64,000 nt of DNA from an uncultured Acetatifactor sp. (GCA_934402375.1 CAKRUB010000006.1:47371-111370), one strand, 5' to 3'; counted from the stretch's first letter, positions 1 to 8,271 are shown. The notes: generated from the sequence alone by a model not told the origin. Program-made: numbers and translations.

Positions 1-147
1 AATCAGTATTCGGCGTCTAAGCTGGCGGAAAGGATCGGTGTGGCGAGCAGAAATATAGAAGCGAACATTAAGAAACTGAGGGAACAGGGGATTTTAGTGC
101 GGCATGGATCGCCGAAAACCGGATATTGGGAAGTTGAAAAAAAATAA
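1..147 (+). CDS. C-terminal end of a winged-helix DNA-binding protein (partial)
   Basis: The frame is open from the first base of the window to a TAA at 145-147, so only the last 48 residues are visible. They read as one winged helix-turn-helix: a first helix ending KLAERIGV, a recognition helix around SRNIEANIKKLREQG, and a short wing around HGSPKTGYWEV. This tail resembles the end of AlbA/AAA_4-type predicted transcriptional regulators (COG2865), which use such a domain to bind DNA. That assignment is an inference from a short fragment; other MarR- or ArsR-like tails would look similar. The protein begins outside the window. Confidence 0.6.
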   Translation, partial: NQYSASKLAERIGVASRNIEANIKKLREQGILVRHGSPKTGYWEVEKK

Positions 148-256
148 TATGGTGAACCCCGCCATGACTCATTGAGAGAGTTTTATTGGACTTTAAATTT
201 TATATAATATGCCTGTAAAGATCATTTGACCATCGATTTGATACGGAGGAGAGACA

Positions 257-643
257 ATGAGAAAAAATGCAGGCAGTCTTGGGTTCTGGGCTGCAACAAT
301 ACTGTTGGTGTTGGTTGCAGCCTTTTTCGTTACAGCGACGGTGAGGAGCAGGACAGCGCTCGACCGGGCAGAACTGGAGGGATATTACCGGGAAAAGGAG
401 GAACAGCTTGTCCGGGAGGCGAGGAAGTACCTGAATGCACAGGGATATCAGGACAGCGGGGTCATGCTGACGCGTGTGGTCGGGGCAGATGGAAGCCGTG
501 TGTACACCGTGACACTTCATCACAGTGATTTTGACAGGCTGGAGGAAGAGGAAAGAGAAGCGCTGGTCAGGGAACTGTCGGGGCTTGAATTTGCCGATGA
601 GAATGCTGTTTTCTGCCATAAATTTTTAGACAATGAGCAGTAA
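257..643 (+). CDS. Small single-pass membrane protein, function unknown
   Basis: A 128-residue protein with a clear ribosome site (GGAGGAG ending five bases before ATG). Residues 9-28 form one hydrophobic segment after a positive MRKN start, so it is probably anchored in the membrane with the C-terminal part outside. The remainder is charged and Glu/Arg-rich, with a likely helical stretch around residues 38-55 and a mixed alpha/beta tail. It resembles small clostridial proteins of unknown function and I do not recognise a named family. It precedes a DUF1653 gene by 95 bases and could be co-transcribed with it. Confidence 0.7.
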   Translation: MRKNAGSLGFWAATILLVLVAAFFVTATVRSRTALDRAELEGYYREKEEQLVREARKYLNAQGYQDSGVMLTRVVGADGSRVYTVTLHHSDFDRLEEEEREALVRELSGLEFADENAVFCHKFLDNEQ

Positions 644-738
644 CCCAGAGAAAAGATATGACTTTTCGGAAAATGTGGGGTATACTTTCTATAAGAGTTT
701 TTCAGAGAGAGATTCTCAGAGAGAAAGGAGCCCCGGAC

Positions 739-1335
739 ATGACATTTATTCCGAAACCACATGAAATTTACAAGCATTTTAAGGGAGGCCTTTATCAGAT
801 TACTGCGATAGCGGAGCACACAGAGACTGGAGAGCAGCTTGTCATTTATCAGGCGCTGTATGGAGATTTTAAGACTTATGCGAGACCGCTCTCCATGTTT
901 GTCAGCAGGGTTGACAGGGAAAAATACCCGGAGGCGGCGCAGGAGTTTCGATTTGAGCTGCAGGGACCGGAAGCAGACAGGCAGAGGAGGGAGTCGGAGG
1001 GCGTTGACGGAAACAGCATGAGCAGGACGGAGGAGAAGCAGCCTGCCTCACAGCTAACTTTGCAGTCGGATATCCAGCCTGCCCCGCAGCCGGAGGAACC
1101 GGACGGCGAGGCCGCTCTTGATCCGCTCGTGCTGGAGTTTCTGGATGCGGACAGTTACGAGCAGCGTTTGAATATCCTTGCCGGACTGCATCACCGGATC
1201 ACGGATGAAATGATCACGACCATGGCGATTGCATCCGATGTGGAAATCGAGGACGGCGATACGGAGGAGCGGTATGAAGCGCTGAAGAATTGTCTTCTGA
1301 CTCTGGAAAAGTATGAGTGCAACCGACTCAGGTAA
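739..1335 (+). CDS. DUF1653 domain protein with acidic C-terminal extension
   Basis: The chosen start (MTFIPKPHEIYKHFKGG) follows AAAGGAG by eight bases; a longer frame opens at 658 but lacks a ribosome site. Residues 5-72 match the DUF1653 fold: a short beta-rich domain with the motif YKHFKGGLYQ, then VIYQALYGD and a run like YARPLSMF. Its biochemical role is unknown. Residues 80-130 are Gln/Pro/Glu-rich and look like a disordered linker, followed by a helical C-terminal domain (about 135-198) that I do not recognise. The usual DUF1653 protein is much shorter (about 70-90 residues), so this is an extended version of 198 residues. Confidence 0.8.
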   Translation: MTFIPKPHEIYKHFKGGLYQITAIAEHTETGEQLVIYQALYGDFKTYARPLSMFVSRVDREKYPEAAQEFRFELQGPEADRQRRESEGVDGNSMSRTEEKQPASQLTLQSDIQPAPQPEEPDGEAALDPLVLEFLDADSYEQRLNILAGLHHRITDEMITTMAIASDVEIEDGDTEERYEALKNCLLTLEKYECNRLR

Positions 1336-1369
1336 TGAAAAGGGCTCTCTGTGATGGAGGGTGAAACAT

Positions 1370-2356
1370 ATGACGGTGAAACGGACGGACAAAGCTGCCG
1401 GAACAGGCAGAGAAGAGAAGAAAATGGTGATTGGAGTTTCCTCGAGAGCCTTGTTTGATCTGACTGTGGAGAATGAGATTTTCGAGAAGCAGGGGCTGGA
1501 GGCATATTGCAGGTATCAGGTCGAGCACGAGAAGGAGGTGCTGAAGCCCGGGCCGGGGTTTCGGCTGATACGGTCGCTGTTAAGACTGAATGACTGCGTG
1601 GAAGGGCGGGAGTTGATTGAAGTGATTATCATGTCCCATAACAGTCCGGACACATCGCTCAGGGTATTTCACTCGATCACTCATTACGGTCTGCCGATCA
1701 CGCGCTCCGTGCTGGTCAGCGGCGCATCGCTCGCCCCCTATCTTTCCGCTTTCGGAACAGACCTGTTTCTGTCAGCCTGTGAGGAGGATGTACAGTGTGC
1801 GATTGACAATGGTATTGCCGCGGGGATTATCTGTACGGAAGGCGTGCAGGAAAGCAACGGATATGGGCACGGGGAAGGCAGGACGACAGAGGTAATTCCA
1901 ATGCCGGTCAAGGCAGGACAGATACGGATCGCATTCGATGGAGATGCCGTGCTCTTTGCCGATGCCTCAGAGGCAATTTTCCAGCGGGAAGGGCTGGAGG
2001 CATTTGAGGAAAATGAGAGAGTACACGCGATGGAACCGCTTGAGGAGGGTCCCTTTGCAAAATTCCTGAAAAAGCTTTCCGCTCTGCAGCGGGAGCTCGG
2101 AAGGGAGAACTGTCCGATCAGGACGGCGCTTGTCACTTCGCGCAGCGCACCCGCACATGAGAGGGTGATCCGCACGCTGCGGGCATGGAACGTGTGGGTT
2201 GATGAAGCTTTCTTTCTGGGCGGTATGGAGAAGAAGGAGTTTTTGAGGGCATTCGGCGCCCAGATTTTCTTTGACGATCAGTCGGTACATACGAAAAATG
2301 CGTCGCTGGCTGTCCCAGCGGCAAGAGTGCCTTATCGGCGCATCTCAGCGCTTTAG
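1370..2356 (+). CDS. Cytosolic 5'-nucleotidase (NT5C1-like family)
   Basis: A 328-residue protein of the cytosolic 5'-nucleotidase I family (pfam06189), which dephosphorylates nucleoside monophosphates such as AMP. Visible family features are the opening VIGVSSRALFDL around residue 20, the conserved block IIMSHNSPDTSLRVF near residue 90, RSVLVSGASLAPYL near 115, AFDGDAVLF near 190 and the late TSRSAPAHERVIRTLR and FFDDQ blocks, which supply HAD-like acidic residues. ATG at 1370 is preferred over the GTG at 1361 because GGAGGG lies eight bases upstream. The gene overlaps the end of the convergent AraC gene by 12 bases. Confidence 0.85.
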   Translation: MTVKRTDKAAGTGREEKKMVIGVSSRALFDLTVENEIFEKQGLEAYCRYQVEHEKEVLKPGPGFRLIRSLLRLNDCVEGRELIEVIIMSHNSPDTSLRVFHSITHYGLPITRSVLVSGASLAPYLSAFGTDLFLSACEEDVQCAIDNGIAAGIICTEGVQESNGYGHGEGRTTEVIPMPVKAGQIRIAFDGDAVLFADASEAIFQREGLEAFEENERVHAMEPLEEGPFAKFLKKLSALQRELGRENCPIRTALVTSRSAPAHERVIRTLRAWNVWVDEAFFLGGMEKKEFLRAFGAQIFFDDQSVHTKNASLAVPAARVPYRRISAL

Positions 2357-3178
2357 GCGCCTGTATTGGGTGGGAGAGAGTCCGACGGCTCTGCGGAAGA
2401 CCTTACAGAAGTAGTTTCCTCCGGCAAAGCCGTTCCTGCGGGCAACTGTCTCGAGATCGGCTTCGGAGTTCAGAAGGTCATTCATGGCGGCCTCCAGACG
2501 CAGCTTTGTCAGGTAGCGTATGGGACTGACTCCCATGCAGGCGGAAAACTGCCTTGTCAGGTGGGCGGTGGAGACATGCAGGCGCTGGGCGAGCTCTTCC
2601 ACACCGGAGAGCACCGCATATTCCGACTGCATCAGCTCGGAAGCGTGTTTGACGAGCGAAGGGACGGTTTTCCCCTTCGGCTGTTCGATTTCGCGCAGCA
2701 GAGCGCATAGAAACCGATAGAGAAATTCGCCGCCCTCATATTTCGCCAGATGTCCGCCGGAGGTAAGGCGGTTCTGGAGATTCAGGAGCATATGGATCGG
2801 TGAGCTTTCCGGCGAAAGATGCAGAATGCCGCCGGTGAGGGCAGTAATCCGCTGGACAAGAGGCTGTGCCGCCGCTCCGTCAAAGTGTAGGTACAGGAAT
2901 TCCCAGGGAAACTCGCCGAGAAAATATCTGCTGTCGCCCGGGACAGGCACGAGAAAGCCGCTTCCGGGAGGGAGTGCCGTAGTGGCATCGTCCTTCTGAA
3001 AATAGCCCTCTCCACCCAGTGTGTACTGGAAGAGGTAGCCTTTGAAATCCGGGCGGTCAGCATTGTTAAAATCATATTTTTCCTGCTGGCGGAGTTCGAT
3101 TCCGCCGTCGTAGAGCAGGAGGGGAGAATCCTGCTCATCTATATTCAGTACTCCAAAGCAGCTTCTGTTTCTATGCAT
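2345..3178 (-). CDS. AraC-family transcriptional regulator
   Basis: A 277-residue regulator with the usual order: an N-terminal cupin-like sugar-sensing domain (about residues 25-150) and a C-terminal double helix-turn-helix (about 178-275). The DNA-binding half shows the standard spacing, with LAQRLHVSTAHLTRQF in the first helix-turn-helix and TVARRNGFAGGNYFCKVFRR followed by SPTQYRRLK in the second. It is divergently transcribed from the GH27 alpha-galactosidase, with about 125 bases between them. The natural inference is that it senses a galactoside-related sugar and controls that gene, which the sequence cannot prove. Confidence 0.9.
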   Translation of the reverse strand: MHRNRSCFGVLNIDEQDSPLLLYDGGIELRQQEKYDFNNADRPDFKGYLFQYTLGGEGYFQKDDATTALPPGSGFLVPVPGDSRYFLGEFPWEFLYLHFDGAAAQPLVQRITALTGGILHLSPESSPIHMLLNLQNRLTSGGHLAKYEGGEFLYRFLCALLREIEQPKGKTVPSLVKHASELMQSEYAVLSGVEELAQRLHVSTAHLTRQFSACMGVSPIRYLTKLRLEAAMNDLLNSEADLETVARRNGFAGGNYFCKVFRRAVGLSPTQYRRLKR

Positions 3179-3211
3179 CAGAAAATTACCCTTTCAGTCA
3201 GCTTTTTATCC

Positions 3212-3240
3212 TTGTGAAATACGATATGCATTATTATAAT
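3212..3240 (+). promoter_or_regulatory. Putative promoter of the alpha-galactosidase gene
   Basis: TTGTGA (3212-3217) and TATAAT (3235-3240) are 17 bases apart, a good sigma-70-type match, and lie about 60 bases upstream of the GH27 start in the shared intergenic region with the AraC gene. Confidence 0.6.
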
Positions 3241-3302
3241 TGAAATTACAGAGGAAGACAAGAGTGTCAGAAAAATACTAATTAAAATAAGAGGAGGAAA
3301 AC

Positions 3303-4625
3303 ATGGATAAGAACAAATTTGCACTGACACCGCCGATGGGGTGGAACAGCTATGACTACTATGATACGACGGTGAATGAGGAGCAGATCAAGGCAAATGC
3401 CGATTTCATGGCGGCAAATATGAAGGAGTTCGGCTGGGAGTATGTGGTGATCGACATTGAATGGTTTGCGCACGGTGCGGGGAGCCAGAGAGACAAGTAT
3501 CAGTATATTCCCTTCAATGAGCTGGAGATGGATGAATACGGCAGACTGCTGCCGGATCCGGAGCGCTTTCCGTCTTCCGCCAATGGGGCAGGCTTCAAGC
3601 CGTTGGCGGACTATATACATGCGCTCGGCTTAAAGCTGGGCATCCATATCATGAGGGGTATTCCCAGAGATGCTGCGCACAGACACCTTCCGGTAAAGGG
3701 AACAGCGACGACCGCTAACGAGATCGCCGATCCGTCCTCGATTTGCAGATGGAACCCGGATATGTACGGCGTGCGGAACCTGCCGGAGGGACAGGCATAT
3801 TATGATTCCATTCTTGAGCTCTATGCGCAGTGGGGTGTTGACTTCATAAAGTGTGATGATATTTGTAATACCAACATGTATCCGCATGATCCTTATTCCG
3901 CGCGGCACGAGATCGAGATGCTGGCGAAGGCGATCCAGAAGTGCGGAAGAAGTATTGTCCTCTCTCTGTCACCGGGACCCGCACTCATTGAGGAGGCATG
4001 GCATTATGAGACCTATGCCAATATGTGGCGCATCACGGACGATTTCTGGGATGACTGGAGGCTGTTGAAGGATATGTTCCACCGCTGTGAGCTCTGGCAG
4101 AAGCATGTGTCGGAAGGCTGCTTCCCGGATTGTGACATGCTTCCGGTCGGGCAGCTCGGCAAGGGCTTTGGTGCGGAGCGCAGCTCAAACTTTACGCCGG
4201 ATGAGGAGCATACCATGCTGACACTGTGGTGCCTGTTTGGCTCACCGCTCATGATCGGCGGAGAACTGACGAAAATGGACGACAGACGGATGAAGCTCCT
4301 GACGAACAGGGAAGTGCTGGCAATGCTGACACCAGAGTGTAAGCCGTGGCAGATCTGCCGGGATGATGGGAAGGCAATCTGGAGAGCAGCAAACGAAAAG
4401 ACAGGGCAGAAATATGTCGCACTGTTTAATCTGGGCGAAGAGGAGGCAGTGCTCTCGGTGGAATTACAGGCAGCAGGCATGGACGAGAGCAGTAAGCTGA
4501 CAGAACTCTGGACCGGAGCCGCAGCAGAGGTGTCTGATGGAAAGCTGCAGCTCAGCATTCCCGCTCATGGCTGTGCTGTCTTCGGGGACGTTTCTTCTGT
4601 TACGAAGAGTGATACACTGGCCTGA
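3303..4625 (+). CDS. Alpha-galactosidase, glycoside hydrolase family 27
   Basis: A 440-residue cytoplasmic enzyme without a signal peptide, expected to release terminal alpha-galactose by a retaining mechanism. The family opening LTPPMGWNSYDYY is at residues 8-20. The nucleophile region VDFIKCDDIC lies near residue 180 (the first Asp after KC is the likely nucleophile) and the acid/base region MWRITDDFWDDW near 240. The C-terminal 80 residues form the beta-sandwich normal for the family. The ribosome site is GAGGAGG just upstream. Family 27 also contains alpha-N-acetylgalactosaminidases and isomalto-dextranases, so the exact sugar is uncertain. The lack of a secretion signal implies that the substrate is imported first. 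Confidence 0.9.
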   Translation: MDKNKFALTPPMGWNSYDYYDTTVNEEQIKANADFMAANMKEFGWEYVVIDIEWFAHGAGSQRDKYQYIPFNELEMDEYGRLLPDPERFPSSANGAGFKPLADYIHALGLKLGIHIMRGIPRDAAHRHLPVKGTATTANEIADPSSICRWNPDMYGVRNLPEGQAYYDSILELYAQWGVDFIKCDDICNTNMYPHDPYSARHEIEMLAKAIQKCGRSIVLSLSPGPALIEEAWHYETYANMWRITDDFWDDWRLLKDMFHRCELWQKHVSEGCFPDCDMLPVGQLGKGFGAERSSNFTPDEEHTMLTLWCLFGSPLMIGGELTKMDDRRMKLLTNREVLAMLTPECKPWQICRDDGKAIWRAANEKTGQKYVALFNLGEEEAVLSVELQAAGMDESSKLTELWTGAAAEVSDGKLQLSIPAHGCAVFGDVSSVTKSDTLA

Positions 4626-4633
4626 TTTGATTC

Positions 4634-4662
4634 TTGCGGAAATAGTGCACTTGTGCTAGGAT
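4634..4662 (+). promoter_or_regulatory. Putative promoter of lipoprotein gene
   Basis: TTGCGG (4634-4639) and TAGGAT (4657-4662) with a 17-base spacer lie 40 bases before the lipoprotein start. The match is moderate. Confidence 0.4.
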
Positions 4663-4702
4663 GTTCCCTGTATGAAAGAGTGAAAGCAGGGGAGAAATGC
4701 AG

Positions 4703-5521
4703 ATGAAGAGAATGGTTTTGACAGCGGTTATTATGGGCTGTCTGATCGGGCTTGCCGGATGCGGCGCGGAAGCAGAGGGGGACATCGAACCGACCGGAAC
4801 AGAAAATACAGAGGACATCCTGCAGAGTGATGCAGAGGAGAACAGCGGCACAGGAGATACAAAGGATTCCACGGAGTCATTGCCGGAAGAATCGTCGGGG
4901 AAAAGTCTTAATGCGCAGCTGCAGGTGATTGCGGAGTGCAGAGACCTTTGGATGCAGGCGGCAGAGTATGCGGGCGATTTTTGCCAGTATGCGGTGACGG
5001 ATCTTGACCATAACGGAAGATATGAAATTATTGTAGCCGAGGTCACAGGCACGGGAATTTATACCTACAGCAGCTTCTATGAGGTCAATGAGAATTATGA
5101 CGGGCTGAATGAGTGTGAGACGGACTTCGTGGAAGGGGATTCCCAGCCCGATATTGTTTCCGATACGCTGGAGACCTATACGGACGAACAGGGGCGCTAT
5201 TTTTATGCTGTATATGATTGGATAAGGAACGGGGCAGCGGAATATTATGAGAATGTCCGTGAACTCACTCTTTCGGACGGAAGGATCAGTACAGCGCCGA
5301 TAGCCTACAGGACGACCATATACGACGAGGGAGTGCCGACCGTTACCTGTGAGGATGCCGACGGAAATGCAATCACAGAGGAAGAGTATGAAAGTGCGGC
5401 AGAGAATTACTTTGTAGGGTACAGCAAAAGTACGACGAGCATCGTCTGGCAGGAAATCAGCGAGCTTGGAGAGACTACGGAACAGATCGTTGCCCAGTTA
5501 AGCCAGTCCGCGGGGATGTAG
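4703..5521 (+). CDS. Secreted lipoprotein, function unknown
   Basis: The start at 4703 is preferred because GGGGAG lies eight bases upstream, while the ATG at 4697 sits too close to it. The 272-residue product has a typical lipoprotein signal peptide with lipobox GLAGC near residue 20, then a Glu/Ser/Thr-rich linker to about residue 70. The folded part contains the segment VTDLDHNGRYEIIVAE (about residue 98), which resembles the short Asp-rich calcium loops and FG-GAP-like turns seen in many clostridial lipoproteins. It is probably anchored on the outer face of the membrane. I do not recognise a specific family. Confidence 0.75.
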   Translation: MKRMVLTAVIMGCLIGLAGCGAEAEGDIEPTGTENTEDILQSDAEENSGTGDTKDSTESLPEESSGKSLNAQLQVIAECRDLWMQAAEYAGDFCQYAVTDLDHNGRYEIIVAEVTGTGIYTYSSFYEVNENYDGLNECETDFVEGDSQPDIVSDTLETYTDEQGRYFYAVYDWIRNGAAEYYENVRELTLSDGRISTAPIAYRTTIYDEGVPTVTCEDADGNAITEEEYESAAENYFVGYSKSTTSIVWQEISELGETTEQIVAQLSQSAGM

Positions 5522-5639
5522 TTTTTGCCATAGTTGGGATTGTGGAAGGTGCTGGGCGCAGAAAAGGTGCATATGCAAAGCAGGTAAGTGTACTTGAGGA
5601 AGGCGGGAGAAGCAGGAAACTGTGACTTGTCACATGGTT

Positions 5640-6212
5640 TTATTCTTCCCGCCATGTGTAATATACCGTTATTGTATCTTGTGTGTCGTTGCTATAAGTT
5701 ATGTTACAGGTAATTTCGTTTTCTTGATTTAAATTAAGATATCCAGTTTGTATAAAATAATAATCATTCACTTCTTCTATATAAACGTTGGAAGAAATGT
5801 CTTTTACATTACTTACACCACCAGGAACATACAGACAAATTACATCGTCCCCTTCGTAGGAGGCACCGTTGGATAACATATACGCCGAGTCATGAGATAC
5901 TGCCCATACAACTATTTTGGGTTCATTGTAATCAGCATCAGACATCCACTCGGGCATCGTCATATACTTATTGACATCAATTTCTTCAACAAGATTTGTC
6001 TCTGATTCTGTATCTTCATTAGAACTACCGGATTCAGATGTATCGCTCTCCGCAGCCACGGTAGATTCCTCATTCTCTTCAATTTCCCTCGAAGCTTCAG
6101 CTACAGAAGAATTGGAAGTGCTTTCCATATTTTTTTCTTTACCACAGCCAGTGGTCGATGCCAGTATAAGAGCCAAAATTGCAATCGTTTTAAAGAACAG
6201 TTTCTTTTTCAT
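5640..6212 (-). CDS. Small Ser/Glu-rich lipoprotein, function unknown
   Basis: A 190-residue lipoprotein with AGGAGG eight bases before its ATG. The signal peptide MKKKLFFKTIAILALILAS is followed by the lipobox STTGC at about residue 23. Residues 28-75 are almost entirely Ser, Glu, Thr and Asn and form a flexible acidic tether. The C-terminal 110 residues carry alternating beta strands that suggest a small extracytoplasmic beta domain. It is A+T-richer than the genes on its left and marks the start of an A+T-rich stretch to about 8.6 kb. Its stop codon lies inside a small inverted repeat (CACATGG at 5631 with CCATGTG at 5652). Confidence 0.75.
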   Translation of the reverse strand: MKKKLFFKTIAILALILASTTGCGKEKNMESTSNSSVAEASREIEENEESTVAAESDTSESGSSNEDTESETNLVEEIDVNKYMTMPEWMSDADYNEPKIVVWAVSHDSAYMLSNGASYEGDDVICLYVPGGVSNVKDISSNVYIEEVNDYYFIQTGYLNLNQENEITCNITYSNDTQDTITVYYTWREE

Positions 6213-6241
6213 ACAGTTACCTCCTGATAATTTATGAGGCT

Positions 6242-6270
6242 ATTCTATATGATTTTCTACGCATTGTCAA
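6242..6270 (-). promoter_or_regulatory. Putative promoter of the 5640-6212 lipoprotein
   Basis: Read on the minus strand, TTGACA (6270-6265) and TAGAAT (6247-6242) are 17 bases apart and lie about 30 bases upstream of the start codon. The -35 match is perfect. Confidence 0.65.
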
Positions 6271-6299
6271 TGAGCAAGCGTTTTTTTTTTGGCGGTATT

Positions 6300-6791
6300 T
6301 CAAACAGAACTTGAACAGGGAGAGGAAATAGTAGAGGGATTTTCCAGAACGAATCGAAAAACTTTAACCTTTCCATCCATTTCGGTGGATTCAATATCAA
6401 ATCCGCACTTTTCCGTATAAAACTTTACATTTTCTTCTTTGTCAACGGGGGTAATTAACGTAAATTTATCCCAGTCATTGCAATGAGACATTATAAATTT
6501 CATGGCCTGTGTTCCGATTCCCTTTCCCTGAAACTCAGGGATTACGCACAGACAGCCAATATCATATACGCCGGGTTCCTCCTCCTTGCAGGAAATACAA
6601 CCAACAGGTATGCCGTCACAGGTGATAATGAATTTGGGATAATTGAGTATCGACTGCTCCATCATTTCTTTTGTTTTACCATAGGCAGGACATTGTCCAT
6701 ATTTCATATAATCACTGTAAAAAGAGGCATTGTAGATGGCTATTAAGGATTCGGCATCTTCAATTTCTGCGGGTCTATATTTGATTTCCAT
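6300..6791 (-). CDS. GNAT-family N-acetyltransferase
   Basis: The ATG at 6791 (MEIKYRPAEIEDAESL) follows GGGAG by six bases; a frame extending to 6827 has no ribosome site. The 163-residue protein has the GNAT order: an N-terminal ExxD-type helix, the central strand ending GCLCVIPEFQGKGIGTQAM (motif A with the acetyl-CoA pyrophosphate loop QGKGIG, about residues 88-105) and the motif B region FYTEKCGFDIE near the C-terminus. The acceptor cannot be predicted. It is divergent from the XRE regulator, and the intergenic region holds two inverted repeats. Confidence 0.85.
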   Translation of the reverse strand: MEIKYRPAEIEDAESLIAIYNASFYSDYMKYGQCPAYGKTKEMMEQSILNYPKFIITCDGIPVGCISCKEEEPGVYDIGCLCVIPEFQGKGIGTQAMKFIMSHCNDWDKFTLITPVDKEENVKFYTEKCGFDIESTEMDGKVKVFRFVLENPSTISSPCSSSV

Positions 6792-6833
6792 AGTTTTCTC
6801 CCATTTCTGCGCACGTTTTTTGCACATAGCGAG

Positions 6834-6891
6834 TTTGTGTCAAGTACGCGCAGACACAAATTTTGAAGTGATTTTTGGATTATATCACTTC
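6834..6891. repeat. Two tandem inverted repeats of identical geometry
   Basis: TTTGTGTC (6834-6841) pairs with GACACAAA (6853-6860) and GAAGTGAT (6865-6872) pairs with ATCACTTC (6884-6891). Each repeat has perfect 8-base arms around an 11-base centre, is 27 bases long, and starts 31 bases (three helical turns) from the other. They lie between the divergent GNAT and XRE genes and could be operator sites or RNA hairpins. No T-run follows, so they are not intrinsic terminators. Confidence 0.55.
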
Positions 6892-6941
6892 CTTCCAGCG
6901 TTTACAACCATGAAATGGGGTGTAACTGCGGAAAAGAGTGG

Positions 6942-6970
6942 TTGCAAGAAAGAAACGTCTGTGTTATCAT
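6942..6970 (+). promoter_or_regulatory. Putative promoter of the XRE/TPR regulator
   Basis: TTGCAA (6942-6947) and TATCAT (6965-6970) are separated by exactly 17 bases, about 80 bases before the regulator start at 7050. Confidence 0.6.
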
Positions 6971-7049
6971 ATTATTGTGAGACGCACTTTAATGAGATAG
7001 CAAGAGATGTTTAGGTAATTCTGAATTGTATATAAAACAGGAGGAAGTA

Positions 7050-7967
7050 ATGGAAGTATATAGGATAGGTGAAATTATTAGAGTAGAACGTAAAAGAAAG
7101 AAAATTTCTCAGGAAGAATTATGCTTTGGGCTTTGCTCAGTAACAACCCTATCACGTATTGAAAACGGAAGTCAGAAGCCATCTTTGAAAGTTGAGGAGG
7201 CATTATTAGAACGTTTGGGACATAGTACCGAAAACTTGATTATTTATGCGGATGGTCTTGAAATTAAAAAGCACCGTTTGGAAGAAAAGATAAGGCTAGG
7301 TATGATGGACTTAGAAGATACAGAGAAATTGATAGAAGAGTACCGACGGTTGATAACAGTAAGAGGCACTGAGGGGGTATTGGAAAAACAGTTTTTGATA
7401 ATGTCCGTGGCAATTCAGAATTTATATCAGAGAAGGGAAAAATTGACGGAAATAAGGCAGCAGCTGAACTATGCATTGCGACTCACGGTTCCAGAGTTTG
7501 ATGAAGGAATGATGTATAAGCCCATTTTATTGACATCCACAGAAATAGAAATATTAAATAATCTAGCTCTCATTGATGCCAAGGAAGGAAATGGTGGTAG
7601 AGCGATTAGGATATTCAAGTTTTTGGTAGATTTTTTAGAGCAAGATATGTTATGTGAAAATATAACCAGAAGACATTATAATATGTTGACTTGTAATTTG
7701 GTAAAGCAATTAGAAATTGCTAAAAAGCATGATGAAGCAGAGAGATATAGTCAAAAAGGGATTGACTACTGTAAAAAAAATAGAAGAATGAATGGACTGC
7801 CGCAATTACTTTACTATAATGCTGTGGCTAACTCACACCTTGGAAGATACGAGTTAGCCATAGAACGTTATGAACAGGCAATTGTTTTGTTTAAATTACT
7901 GGATAAGAAAAAAATAGCGTTGGCAGTAGAGGAAGAGTTGAACGATTTAAAATGTCAACAATCTTGA
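7050..7967 (+). CDS. XRE-type regulator with TPR-like C-terminal domain (RRNPP-like)
   Basis: ATG at 7050 follows AGGAGG (7039-7044) by five bases and is preferred over a TTG at 7026. The 305-residue protein has an N-terminal helix-turn-helix of the XRE/Cro type (residues 5-60, with ISQEELCFGLCSVTTLSRIENG carrying both helices) and a long all-helical C-terminal region with repeated pairs of helices, for example NNLALIDAKEGNGGRAIRIF and NAVANSHLGRYELAIERYEQ, which fit tetratricopeptide repeats. This architecture is that of Rgg/PlcR/PrgX-type regulators that bind a short peptide in the TPR groove. The convergent small secreted-peptide gene overlapping its last 13 bases supports that reading but does not prove it. 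Base composition is distinctly A+T-rich. Confidence 0.8.
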   Translation: MEVYRIGEIIRVERKRKKISQEELCFGLCSVTTLSRIENGSQKPSLKVEEALLERLGHSTENLIIYADGLEIKKHRLEEKIRLGMMDLEDTEKLIEEYRRLITVRGTEGVLEKQFLIMSVAIQNLYQRREKLTEIRQQLNYALRLTVPEFDEGMMYKPILLTSTEIEILNNLALIDAKEGNGGRAIRIFKFLVDFLEQDMLCENITRRHYNMLTCNLVKQLEIAKKHDEAERYSQKGIDYCKKNRRMNGLPQLLYYNAVANSHLGRYELAIERYEQAIVLFKLLDKKKIALAVEEELNDLKCQQS

Positions 7968-8110
7968 TAGGTATCGTCTAAATCTATTAAGCAATACTGC
8001 GTTAAATGTGATGGGGTTAAAGTCCAATTATTAGTTTTGAGATGTTGTATAATTGGAGTATGCGTACATAGTATAATAATCACAAGTAATTTGACGGTTA
8101 CTTTTTTCAT
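7955..8110 (-). CDS. Short secreted-peptide gene, candidate signal peptide
   Basis: This 51-codon frame begins at ATG 8110-8108 with GGGAGG (8124-8119) eight bases upstream; a longer reading from 8137 runs through that ribosome site and is unlikely. The product opens MKKVTVKLLVIIILC, a short positive start plus hydrophobic core, followed by a polar tail of about 36 residues with Trp, His and Thr and ending DDTYQDC. It has the look of an exported pro-peptide. It is convergent with the XRE/TPR regulator and overlaps its 3' end by 13 bases, and is divergent from the Cys-rich secreted protein at 8295. That position next to a TPR regulator is typical of pheromone genes. No homologue was recognised by eye. 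Confidence 0.6.
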   Translation of the reverse strand: MKKVTVKLLVIIILCTHTPIIQHLKTNNWTLTPSHLTQYCLIDLDDTYQDC

Positions 8111-8241
8111 AAATATTGCCTCCCTACAAGTTGTCATGTGTATGTATAAGATAAGAATATAGTAAAACAGCGTTAATAAACAGAGCGTATTGCGAAAAGA
8201 AAAATTGCGTCAGACGATATGGTGGAAAAGAGTATCTCTGC

Positions 8242-8271
8242 TATACTGAAATTAATTTCATGCGCATGAAA
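8242..8271 (+). promoter_or_regulatory. Promoter -10 with two nested palindromes (candidate operator)
   Basis: TATACT (8242-8247) is a good -10 element without a matching -35. Directly after it are two perfect palindromes sharing four bases: GAAATTAATTTC (8248-8259) and TTTCATGCGCATGAAA (8256-8271), giving a GAAA-N4-TTTC-N8-GAAA pattern just upstream of the Cys-rich secreted protein gene. A -10 with no -35 next to a palindrome suggests a regulator-dependent promoter. The neighbouring XRE/TPR protein is the obvious candidate. Confidence 0.6.

Noticed and set aside
6281..6290. Ten-T run as a terminator for the GNAT gene at 6300-6791
   Set aside because: The gene is on the minus strand, where this run reads as A's, and there is no stem next to it.
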